This document shows positions 56,962 to 63,599 of a stretch of 64,000 nucleotides of DNA, piece by piece (position 1 is the first letter of the stretch; each line of letters begins with the position of its first letter). Origin of the DNA: Pirellulales bacterium. Lineage in GTDB: Bacteria; Planctomycetota; Planctomycetia; Pirellulales; JAEUIK01. The notes under the pieces are model-generated. The model was not told the DNA's origin, ran no database searches, and was given only the letters and a program-made list of their open reading frames with translations. The position numbers and the translations under genes were made by a program. The stretch covers positions 97,622 to 161,621 of the forward strand of contig JAHBXR010000014.1 of assembly GCA_019636335.1 (NCBI GenBank), in the 5' to 3' direction.

Positions 56962-57951
56962 GTGAATCGTCTGGAGACACCGGTGTATCCCGGATTCGGT
57001 GATCGACGAGGCTGGTTGACGGTCCACACCTTGTCGGAGTTCGTCTTTTGCCCTCGCGCAGGAGCCATTGCCTACGCGAATCAGCAGATGGACGAAGTGG
57101 ATCTACCGCCCCCACGTTTCAACCTCGATTACCTGCCGGACTACAGCCTGGCGCTCATTGAGGAGGCGCTCGATCACCAGCTACGCAGCTTTCGCCGACT
57201 TGGCCTCCAAGTGCTGGCAGCAATCATTGGTGGCGGTCTGCTGTGGTGGGGCGGGTATCGGTTGATCTTGCTGCCAATCGCTCTACTCTTGTTGCGTCAA
57301 GCGGTGCTGTTCTCGCAGAGATTGTCGAACGTGCTGCTGCTGGCAGCTCGGCGTCGCGCGGCCCTCGCGGCGCAGGCGCGGGAGCCCGTTCGCGACAGCG
57401 ACCAAATGCAGAAGGTCAATTGGTGGGAACTTTTACGGGCCGGCTATGAATCCGAAGCCCACGAGTTGGTGTTGGAAGACGAGTCCCTACAGTTGGCGGG
57501 GCGTCCCTGGCGCGTGCTGTCGCGAGGGTCGCTACGAATCCCCGTCGTCAAAGCGCTCACCCCCGCGGGCGACCGGTCGCCACTGCCCAAACCTCAGCAT
57601 GCAGCGCGCGTCGCCGCCTACTGTCGACTGCTCTCCCAGTCGGTGGGGGGCGAGTCTCCGTTCGGGATTGTGATCTTTGGTAGCACCTACGAAGGTTCGC
57701 GATTTGTCCATCCGTTGTATGTGTTGTGTGACATGTTGTGCCTCCATGCTGCCGGCTCTCTCCGGCTTGCGGTTTCTACCGGGCCCCTTCCCGGCTCTGG
57801 ATCAGCTGGAAGGGGCCGCTTCCTATTTCCCGCCGACGCTTGCACGCTGATATCCATCCGCGGACAAGCGAGGCGAGCGTCCCCCGCCCCTCACCTGCGG
57901 CGGGGACGTGAGACTTGCGCGGGAGAGTTTCCCTTGCTCCTTGTCTCCTAG
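56962..57951 (+). CDS. Membrane-anchored Cas4-like (PD-(D/E)XK fold) protein, probably truncated
   Basis: 329 residues from GTG 56962, chosen because AGGAG stands 8 nt upstream (ATG 56908 is in frame but has no SD). TLSEFVFCPRAGAIAY at 23-38 resembles the first block of Cas4/DUF83 nucleases, including a CPR cysteine. Two hydrophobic helices follow (~82-115). Then GRPWRVLSRGSLRIPVVKAL (180-199) aligns with the GxxDxV...PVExK catalytic block, but the Asp and Glu are replaced; QHAARVAAYCRLLSQ and FGIVIFGSTYEG match the downstream QxxxY region. From ~residue 250 the sequence changes character and the three C-terminal cluster cysteines are absent. Likely a truncated, catalytically altered relative. 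Confidence 0.5.
   Translation: MNRLETPVYPGFGDRRGWLTVHTLSEFVFCPRAGAIAYANQQMDEVDLPPPRFNLDYLPDYSLALIEEALDHQLRSFRRLGLQVLAAIIGGGLLWWGGYRLILLPIALLLLRQAVLFSQRLSNVLLLAARRRAALAAQAREPVRDSDQMQKVNWWELLRAGYESEAHELVLEDESLQLAGRPWRVLSRGSLRIPVVKALTPAGDRSPLPKPQHAARVAAYCRLLSQSVGGESPFGIVIFGSTYEGSRFVHPLYVLCDMLCLHAAGSLRLAVSTGPLPGSGSAGRGRFLFPADACTLISIRGQARRASPAPHLRRGRETCAGEFPLLLVS
57784..57820. repeat. Inverted repeat inside the 3' part of the Cas4-like frame
   Basis: GGCCCCTTCC and GGAAGGGGCC (10 bp, perfect) flank a ~17-base loop. It falls where the protein stops resembling its family, suggesting that foreign or noncoding DNA was joined there. Confidence 0.6.
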
Positions 57952-57958
57952 CATGATA

Positions 57959-57979
57959 AACTAGTTAAGTAAACTGGTT
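57959..57979. promoter_or_regulatory. Candidate operator of the Phd/VapC module
   Basis: AACTAGTT (57959-57966, a perfect palindrome) and AACTGGTT (57972-57979) lie 19-39 bases before the antitoxin ATG, 13 bp apart. Paired short palindromes here fit Phd/YefM-type autoregulation, but this is inference from position. Confidence 0.35.
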
Positions 57980-57997
57980 TGTTTTAGGGTACCGCCA

Positions 57998-58249
57998 ATG
58001 ATCGAAGTGGGAACATTCGAAGCCAAAACGCACCTCACGCAGCTCTTGGAGCGGGTCGCCAAAGGGGATCGCATCGTCATCACCCGCCGGGGGAAGCCGG
58101 TGGCCATGCTGGTGCCGCCCGAGGTGGAACAGGAGACGGATGTGGCCGCCGTGGTGCGCGCCATGCTGGCCCAGCGTGACCAGCAGGGACCGAAATTGGG
58201 CCGCGGCGTGTCGGTGCGGCAGCTCATCGAAGAGGGGCGACGATACTAA
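57998..58249 (+). CDS. Phd/YefM-family antitoxin
   Basis: 83 residues. VGTFEAKTHLTQLLERVAKGDRIVITRRGKPVAMLVP is the classic Phd/YefM DNA-binding fold; the acidic C-terminal half (VRAMLAQRDQ, VRQLIEEGRRY) would wrap the toxin. The stop TAA overlaps the toxin ATG by one base, the standard translational coupling for such pairs. Its frame is intact, unlike the toxin's. Confidence 0.9.
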   Translation: MIEVGTFEAKTHLTQLLERVAKGDRIVITRRGKPVAMLVPPEVEQETDVAAVVRAMLAQRDQQGPKLGRGVSVRQLIEEGRRY

Positions 58250-58701
58250 TGGCAAAGACGAAGCGATCCAAGCCGGCGGCGCCGGCCTCGCGGTTTGTGC
58301 TCGACTGCTCCGTCGTCTTTGCCTGATTCTTTGCCGACGAGTCGAGCGACTACGCCGACGCCGTGGCTGCCAGCCTCATCAAGTCCGCTGCGATGGTTCC
58401 GGCACTCTGGGCGCTGGAAGTGGCCAATACACTGCTCGTAGGAGAGCGGCGTGGCCGAAGCACCGCGCCTCAGGCGTCTGCCTTCTTGGCCCGCCTGGCA
58501 AGCCTTCCCATCACGCTCGAAGACCAAACGGTCACGGCGGCCTGGTCCGGTGTCATGGCCATCGCCCGCGACCATCAACTCTCGGCTTATGATGCGGCCT
58601 ACCTCGAATTGGCGCTATGCGAGGGGCTGCCGCTGGCCACACTCGACGGCAAACTTCAGGCGGCCGCGAAAGCGCTTGGTATCAAACATCACACGCCTTA
58701 A
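58249..58701 (+). pseudogene. VapC-type PIN toxin with in-frame TGA
   Basis: ATG 58249 opens a PIN domain: FVLDCSVVFA with catalytic Asp19, then TGA at codon 26 (58324-58326), then FFADESSDYADAV, the acidic WALEVANTL, SAYDAAYLELAL and LATLDGKL, all expected PIN acidic residues, to the stop at 58701. Family members usually read '(A)WFFADE' here, so TGG-to-TGA is the likely change. As written only a 25-residue stub is made; translation could restart within the gene (for example ATG 58393) but would lose Asp19. Confidence 0.85.
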
Positions 58702-58794
58702 GCCCGGCTCTACTCTCACGTCTGATCGGATCAGAAACGCGCCTCAAACGCTGCTCCTGCGCCCCTGGCCATCGGCCTATTCTGACCGCCAAGC

Positions 58795-59199
58795 TCAAGT
58801 TTCGTTCTTTAGCGCGATGCCGATTTCCCCAGCGATATCCTTGAGAATCTTCGTCATCAGACCGGCTGGATTGCGGACATGTTGCGATTGCCGGGCCTCG
58901 CGATACTGTCCCAGCGCCCTCTCGACTGGCCCCGGGCCCATGCGTCGCACGCACCGGGTCCACCAAATCAAATCGCCCTTGGCTCCGGTGAGCTCAACCA
59001 GTTGATCGACCAGATACCACGATCGCTCGTCCAGGGGTGACGGTGCAAGCTGTAGCGGAAACGATGCCTGGGGGCGCATGCCGCGGGTAAACACTGCTAA
59101 CCAACGCCCGTCCTTCGCACGATCAAAGCGAAATGACCGTAACAGCGCGACTTTGTTCTGAGTCAGTCCTTTGGCAGCCGATGCTAACGTTCCTCGCAC
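58795..59199 (-). CDS. Hypothetical protein, possibly a truncated replication/DNA-binding relative
   Basis: 134 residues from GTG 59199; the frame stays open for 10 more codons upstream without a start or SD, so the true N-terminus may be missing. No membrane segment. The C-terminal half (LIWWTRCVRRMGPGPVERAL, then HVRNPAGLMTKIL) has the 'irNPgaylt' look of plasmid replication or primosome-like helical domains, but this is weak. It points against the VapC relic. Confidence 0.4.
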   Translation of the reverse strand: MRGTLASAAKGLTQNKVALLRSFRFDRAKDGRWLAVFTRGMRPQASFPLQLAPSPLDERSWYLVDQLVELTGAKGDLIWWTRCVRRMGPGPVERALGQYREARQSQHVRNPAGLMTKILKDIAGEIGIALKNET

Positions 59200-59429
59200 A
59201 TCCTGCGGGCGGCAATACTTGGGATTTGTTCACCCTCGATACCACGGACAGTAGTTTGTGCGACCCCGCCTTCCCGTAGTGCCAAAGGCCGTAGAGCAGT
59301 TACTTTACATTGAATCAGCACCGGCCGCGTCTCGGGAAATGGCGGGCAACGGGGCCCTCACCGCCGGGAAAAGGTTAAACTCCATGGCTGGCCAGCCCCC
59401 ATGAGGACTGACCCTAATTCAAATCCAAG

Positions 59430-59561
59430 GAGGCCTTTATCGAGCGCGACGGGCAGACGTTCTACTTTTGCAGCGAACATTGCCGAAAGAAGTTCGTCGG
59501 TCTACAACGCGGCCATTCGCATCACGACTATGCGGCCGCTACGTATGTTCTTCGCCTTTAA
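59430..59561 (+). pseudogene. YHS-domain fragment
   Basis: A 43-codon frame reading FIERDGQTFYFCSEHCRKKF, the second half of a YHS metal-binding domain as found in CopA-type ATPases and related proteins, then a His-rich tail and TAA. The first YHS half (DPVCGM) is absent. It lies directly upstream of the methyltransferase gene. Confidence 0.65.
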
Positions 59562-59598
59562 AGACATGAGGACGGGTATCGTCAAAGAGAAGAACCCC

Positions 59599-60414
59599 AT
59601 GAGTCATCAGCAGAGTCCGAATGCAGCCGAAACGTATGAGAGGTATCTTGGCCCCGCAATCTCTGATCCTTGGACACGCGTGCTGCTCGAATACGCCGCT
59701 CCGCGGCCTGGCGAGCATGCGCTGGACGTAGCGTGCGGCACAGGCAGCGTGGCGCGGCACGTCGCGCCCCTGGTTGGAGCGGGAGGGAAGGTGGTCGCGC
59801 TCGATATTAGTCCGGAAATGCTGGCCGTCGCGAGTGCGCTCCCCGCACCTGTAGGTGCGACGATTGAGTGGCGGGAAGGGAATGCAATCGCCCTCGCCCT
59901 GCCGGATGGCGCGTTCGATCTCGTGCTGTGCCAGCAAGGATTGCAGTTTTTTTCTGACCGCGCCGCGTCCTTACGAGAGATGCGGCGGGTACTGACCAAT
60001 GGTGGGCGTGTCGTCCTGAGTGTGTGGCAGGCCCTCCAGCGTCATCCCGTTTACGAAGCGCTGTTTGAAGCGACGACACGGCACCTGGGTTCGGCTACCT
60101 CTGAAGTGGCTTTGTCCTTTTCCTTGGGGGATGCCGAGGAGCTGCGTGCGCTCCTGAGCGATGCAGGCTTTCAGCGAATGGAAGTTACTCCCCGGTCGCT
60201 CAATATTCACCTTCCGTCGCCAGCGCGTTTTGTGCAACTCACGGTGCTGGGGGCGGCGACGTCGATACCGGTGTTTGCACAATTGGATACCGCGGCGCGT
60301 TCCGCACTTGTGGAAGCGGTCACCGGTGAAACGGAAGCTGTCTCGCAACGTTACCGCGATGGGGACAAGTTGACTTTTTCGATGTCCACGCACATCGCAG
60401 TTGCATTCGCGTAA
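59599..60414 (+). CDS. Class I SAM-dependent methyltransferase
   Basis: 271 residues from ATG 59599. The SAM-binding site is clear: ALDVACGTGSVARHVA (motif I), VVALDISPEMLAVA (motif II), FDLVLCQQGLQFFSDRAASLREMRRVL and GGRVVLSVW (motifs III-IV), giving a UbiE/Methyltransf_11-type fold. The substrate is unknown; the ~110-residue C-terminal lid would define it. Cytosolic. The frame reaches further upstream, but that part overlaps the YHS relic. Confidence 0.88.
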   Translation: MSHQQSPNAAETYERYLGPAISDPWTRVLLEYAAPRPGEHALDVACGTGSVARHVAPLVGAGGKVVALDISPEMLAVASALPAPVGATIEWREGNAIALALPDGAFDLVLCQQGLQFFSDRAASLREMRRVLTNGGRVVLSVWQALQRHPVYEALFEATTRHLGSATSEVALSFSLGDAEELRALLSDAGFQRMEVTPRSLNIHLPSPARFVQLTVLGAATSIPVFAQLDTAARSALVEAVTGETEAVSQRYRDGDKLTFSMSTHIAVAFA

Positions 60415-60460
60415 GTAGTAAGTTGGCCGAGCAAAGCGGTTTCTGACAGGATTCGCAATC

Positions 60461-60809
60461 ATGGTCCTCGTATTGATGGGCGTTTCAGGCACGGGAAAAA
60501 CGACCGTCGGCAAGTGCTGGCCACTAAGGTGGGCTGGGACTTCGTCGAGGGAGACGACTATCACCCGATTGCGAATGCCGGCAGTATCTGGAACGGCACG
60601 ACCTCGAATGCGTCCACTATGTCTTCTTGCACGGCTCGGAGGAGCTGATCAGCTGCCGTCTGGCGGAACGCAAAGGGCACTTCATGAACCCAAAACTGCT
60701 CCAGAACCAGTTCGAGGCGCTGGAGGTCCTGGAGGGAACCCTTCAGGTCGATATCACCCCTGCCTCCGAAGTGATCGCGGCCGAGATCCGGCGTAGGGTG
60801 GGCCTCTGA
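60461..60809 (+). pseudogene. Gluconokinase relic, frameshifted and internally deleted
   Basis: Starts MVLVLMGVSGTGKTTVGK, the P-loop of GntK-type gluconokinases. One base later the frame shifts: WDFVEGDDYHPIAN continues in a second frame. A third frame gives VFLHGSEELISCRLAERKGH and FMNPKLLQNQFEALEVLEG to the stop at 60809. About 50 residues of the middle of the enzyme are missing. Clearly non-functional. Confidence 0.8.
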
Positions 60810-60990
60810 CCTCGGCCGCATGAGGCTCGTGGGCGTGGCTGCGAAGTTAGACGCAGGTGATCCGATGGCGAGTGAACGGGAGAAGATGCTCCAAGATGGC
60901 GGAGAGCTTGAATGATCTCTTAGCGCTGCTGGAGTAGGTTCGCCCGACAGGCGGTAATGACTTTCGACGTGATCAGATAGGAGGCCCGCA

Positions 60991-61515
60991 ATGATGACGA
61001 TCGCTGATTCCAATCGGATTCACCCGCAGGTGCGAATTGGGCACGTGCATCTCAAGGTCGCGGACCTGGAACGGGCGATCGGCTTCTACCATGGCGTGCT
61101 CGGCTTTGAGCTCACGCAACGCTACGGTGAGCAAGCTGCATTTCTGTCGGCGGGCGGATACCACCACCACATCGGGCTAAATACCTGGGAGAGCCTTGGC
61201 GGCTCATCGCCTCCCGCCGGCACGACAGGGCTTTATCACTTCGCGATCTTGTACCCGACTCGGGCCGCGCTGGCCGATGCACTTCGCCGATTGCTGGCCG
61301 CGGGGATTCCACTGGACGGAGCGAGCGACCATGGAGTGAGCGAGGCCCTGTACCTGCGCGACCCGGATGGCAACGGGGTGGAACTCTATTGGGACCGCCC
61401 GCAAGAGACATGGCCGAGAAGCGGGGACGGAAGTCTGGAGATGTTCACACGGTCACTCGACCTTAATGCCTTGCTTGGGGAAGCTCAGTCAAGACCACAG
61501 GCACCAACCGCTTGA
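60991..61515 (+). CDS. VOC-family (glyoxalase/extradiol dioxygenase-like) protein
   Basis: 174 residues; AGGAGG lies 6 bases before ATG 60991, an ideal SD. Two vicinal-oxygen-chelate modules: GHVHLKVADLERAIGFYHGVLGF with a metal His, GGYHHHIGLN, GLYHFAILYPTRAAL with a second His, and DPDGNGVELYWDRP with the metal Glu. Resembles CatE-type catechol-2,3-dioxygenases and glyoxalase-like resistance proteins. Intact, unlike many neighbours. Confidence 0.88.
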   Translation: MMTIADSNRIHPQVRIGHVHLKVADLERAIGFYHGVLGFELTQRYGEQAAFLSAGGYHHHIGLNTWESLGGSSPPAGTTGLYHFAILYPTRAALADALRRLLAAGIPLDGASDHGVSEALYLRDPDGNGVELYWDRPQETWPRSGDGSLEMFTRSLDLNALLGEAQSRPQAPTA

Positions 61516-61523
61516 CAGAAACC

Positions 61524-61646
61524 CTAACGTAATTGCCTCCTTTGCTTTGCACCCAGCACCAGCGCCCGGGCCACGGTGGCCACGTTCACCGGCTGCCAGT
61601 TGCGGTTGAGCACCAGCGTCGGGCGCTCAAGCGTCTTCGCTACCAT
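61524..61646 (-). pseudogene. N-terminal fragment of an HNH endonuclease
   Basis: 40 codons from ATG 61646 with AGAGGA eight bases upstream. PTLVLNRNWQPVNVATVARAL is the conserved start of a family of HNH nucleases found on phages and islands; the frame ends at 61524 before any HNH motif, so the nuclease domain has been lost. Confidence 0.6.
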
Positions 61647-61675
61647 CGATTCGTTCCTCTTTGAATTCCGGAGAG

Positions 61676-61763
61676 TTGAAAGTAGAGAGTAGACCGCAGG
61701 AGAACTGCTGTTGTCCTACTTTCTACTGTCTCTTCTCTCCTGCTCTGTGCGGCTTTGCCGCAC
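61676..61763. repeat. Inverted repeats beside the tRNA-like cluster
   Basis: 61676-61731 is an imperfect palindrome built on AGTAGAAAGTAG-type arms. 61747-61763 is a perfect hairpin, GTGCGGC-TTT-GCCGCAC, immediately 3' (minus strand) of the tRNA-Pro-like gene. Confidence 0.6.
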
Positions 61764-61767
61764 CAGG

Positions 61768-61859
61768 GTGTCCGAACGGAGTTGAACCGTCACCTTCTGG
61801 CGACCAACCTTCGGTTGGTGCCCGAGCCAGACGTGCAGAAACCGCTACACCACGGACGC
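61768..61859 (-). tRNA. tRNA-Pro(CGG)-like gene with 19-nt palindromic insertion in the anticodon loop
   Basis: Acceptor GCGTCCG/CGGACAC (one C:A mismatch), D-arm GTGTAGCGGTTTCTGCAC, T-arm GACGG-TTCAACT-CCGTT, anticodon stem TCTGG/CCAGA. The loop reads CTCGGGC (anticodon CGG) followed by ACCAACCGAAGGTTGGTCG before the 3' stem strand. Without the insertion it is a good cloverleaf. Whether it is expressed or functional is unknown. Confidence 0.55.
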
Positions 61860-61902
61860 CATATTGCGGGCCGCCGCCCAACGTGAGCGACGGCCCGCTC
61901 GA

Positions 61903-62172
61903 TCAATCGATAAACACCAGGTGCCGCATGGCAGGCGCCCGGTTCTCCGTGTTTGTGAACACGCGATGCCAATCGTCCAACCGGATCGTTTTGTGATCCG
62001 GGTGACGCACGGTGCCACTCACATAAGCCTCCGGGTTCTGCCGCACGACCGACCACCGCAAGTGGGCCTTCGATGGATCCTTGATCAACAACCGGCGGTA
62101 TCGCTTGGGAGTCGAACCCATCTCTCCGCCTTGAAAGGGCGGTATCCTCAGGCCGATAGACGAACGAGCCAT
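61903..62172 (-). CDS. Hypothetical small protein within the tRNA-like cluster
   Basis: Up to 89 residues; the first ~25 overlap the tRNA-Glu-like gene, so the real start may be a TTG inside. The remainder reads naturally (RHPDHKTIRLDDWHRVFTNT and RHLVFID) and looks protein-like, but I do not recognise the family. No SD was identified. Confidence 0.35.
   Translation of the reverse strand: MARSSIGLRIPPFQGGEMGSTPKRYRRLLIKDPSKAHLRWSVVRQNPEAYVSGTVRHPDHKTIRLDDWHRVFTNTENRAPAMRHLVFID
62097..62170 (-). tRNA. Degenerate tRNA-Glu(TTC)-like gene
   Basis: Anticodon arm CCGCC-CTTTCAA-GGCGG is perfect (anticodon TTC), and TCGTCTATCGGCCTGAGGATA matches bacterial tRNA-Glu D-arms. The T-arm ATGGG-TTCGACT-CCCAA has one mismatch and the acceptor stem two, so it is a divergent (phage-type) or decaying tRNA. 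Confidence 0.55.
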
Positions 62173-62205
62173 GTGTGTTTTTGTCAGCGCGCACGCTGAG
62201 CGCAG

Positions 62206-62296
62206 TGGGTCGGGAGGCGCTCGAATCCTCGTCTGCGGCTTTTCAGGCCACCGCCGACCTACCTTCGGTCGGTGCCCGCGTCTCAGCTACCGACCC
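62206..62296 (-). tRNA. Degenerate tRNA-Phe(GAA)-like gene with palindromic insertion in the D-arm
   Basis: Acceptor GGGTCGG/CCGACCC is perfect with discriminator A. Anticodon arm GTGGC-CTGAAAA-GCCGC gives GAA. T-arm GAGGA-TTCGAGC-GCCTC pairs at four of five. The D-arm region is 36 nt, about 19 more than normal, because it contains ACCGACCGAAGGTAGGTCG, nearly identical to the insertion in the tRNA-Pro-like gene. Confidence 0.5.
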
Positions 62297-62340
62297 AGCG
62301 ATGCTTGTTGGCGTTTGCGTTTGTGTCCCGATCAGCCAAC

Positions 62341-62375
62341 AAAAAAAGGCCCGATGTCGCTCGGACACCAGGCCT
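62341..62375 (-). terminator. Rho-independent terminator, minus strand
   Basis: Read on the minus strand, AGGCCTGGTGTC pairs with GACATCGGGCCT (12 bp including two G:U pairs) across a CGAGC loop, followed by a run of seven T. It would end a leftward transcript coming from above 62375, where I recognise no gene. Confidence 0.75.
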
Positions 62376-62943
62376 TGGAGGGGATCGCGTAGTAGCGGCC
62401 GAGTGTCACAAGCGCAGTCTGAGTGTGGGCATATTCCCCGCGAGCAAGCTGCCTCGTCGCCCGGAATGACCCTGGGCGCACGTGGAACCCGCCAGCGCGG
62501 AATAACCCGCACCTATGCGTTCTTGGATCGAACTCAGTCGTAAGAAGATCATGGAAGGTACTACCAGTTCCGCATGGGTCGCGGTTTCAAGGTCTCGGTT
62601 TGTTCGGCGAGTCCGCCGCCGTCCGTCCTGATTAGACGCCAGCCGCTGACTTTTGGTTCAGGGGGAGATCGACTTTTTTTCAGCCAATTGGCCAGATTCG
62701 TCTGGGCGGGAGCGACTTTTCACGCAGGGGGACAGCTATTGTGATTCTACGAGGCAACCAGCGTCGCGCGAGTTGGCCGAACCCCCTGTGGCTTTGCCGA
62801 TGACATTGGCCCCTTATCCGGCGAGAAAGCCCCACGCAGCCCCCTCACGAACGCGAGCAACGATTTTGGCGGTGGAGGGCGAATGCTGACGATTGCTACG
62901 AATGCCTACGGCCTAACGACGAATTTGCATGCCTCGACAATCG
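62376..62943. other. Unassigned island DNA
   Basis: About 570 bases without a supported gene. On the minus strand around 62500-62600 a CTGGTAGTACC...GAGTTCGATCC pattern hints at another decayed tRNA, but no acceptor or T-stem pairing could be drawn. Confidence 0.4.
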
Positions 62944-63192
62944 TCAACAAAGCGCCTCTTCAATCTTGACTTTGCGGACGGACTCGTAGTCAAACTTGAT
63001 CAATACTTTAGCTGCGTCGGGGTGTCGGTCCAAACCATGTTGTGCGCTCAAGTCGCGCCCGTTTGCCAAAATTGGGATCCACATCGAGGCAGGCGGTCCT
63101 GCGTTGCCGATAGCGTTTGGACTGTGAACGACGGTTACTTGCGAGTGAGTCAGTTTACATCGAATTACTCTCAGAATCGCCTCGTTCGGCAC
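62944..63192 (-). CDS. Hypothetical protein downstream of the CBASS relic
   Basis: 82 residues from GTG 63192, 13 bases after the stop of the AGS-C fragment on the same strand, so probably once co-transcribed with it. It starts MPNEAILRVIRCKLTHSQ and ends VRKVKIEEALC. No domain recognised; it may be the remnant of an effector or simply noncoding. Confidence 0.35.
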   Translation of the reverse strand: MPNEAILRVIRCKLTHSQVTVVHSPNAIGNAGPPASMWIPILANGRDLSAQHGLDRHPDAAKVLIKFDYESVRKVKIEEALC

Positions 63193-63205
63193 TTGGCCTT
63201 GTACG

Positions 63206-63571
63206 TCAAGCGATGTTGACTACAAACTCTCCACTGCGGGCAACGCAGATTTCGTCCTTGATGACGAAGCACTCAACCCAGTGCATCCCCGCATAGGTCG
63301 TCTCCTCTTCTCGCTGTCTACCGCTCTTATCGCTGTCGTAAAAGTCGCCGCGCAGCTGATTCGCAGCTCGTGCCTCCGCACCAGTGTTTACAACTTGCCA
63401 AAACACCTTGTAAGGCTTGGGAACGTCGGTGACCGCCTCCAAATTTATGGTGCCGTGCTTAGGGAGAGGCGGCGAATTGCTCGTGAATCCGCGTGGGCGA
63501 AACCCTCGGCGAGTGAACCATGCACTAACGGAGGCCGAATAGCGGGGAGGGGCGCATCGCCACCGCGACAC
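63206..63571 (-). pseudogene. C-terminal sensor (AGS-C) fragment of a CBASS-type CD-NTase
   Basis: The last 82 codons (from about 63454 down) read YKVFWQVVNTGAEA, NQLRGDFYDSD, ETTYAGMHWVECFVIKD and CVARSGEFVVNI. These match the adenylyl/guanylyl-and-SMODS C-terminal sensor domain that ends bacterial cGAS/DncV-like nucleotidyltransferases. The catalytic nucleotidyltransferase domain (~200 residues) is absent: upstream the sequence loses similarity and an IS630-type element begins at ~63600. Confidence 0.65.
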
Positions 63572-63599
63572 GATTGCCTACGGTCTGACCAAAGGCAGT

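Noticed and set aside
53539..58701. Genetic code change (TGA as sense) to explain the in-frame TGA codons in integrase and toxin
   Set aside because: TGA is used as a normal terminator by many intact genes here (for example at 5' overlaps 17428 and 23528), so recoding is unlikely.
60864..60914. 16-codon frame MASEREKMLQDG resembling the start of maltose O-acetyltransferase
   Set aside because: Too short to call a gene or a definite relic; noted only as context for the relic-rich region.
62222..62232. TCGAATCCTC match to the tRNA-Arg 3' half as a possible attR
   Set aside because: It is only the conserved T-loop of the tRNA-Phe-like gene; the match does not extend into the acceptor stem.
62490..62610. 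A fourth tRNA on the minus strand (CTGGTAGTACC...GAGTTCGATCC)
   Set aside because: No acceptor or T-stem pairing could be drawn.
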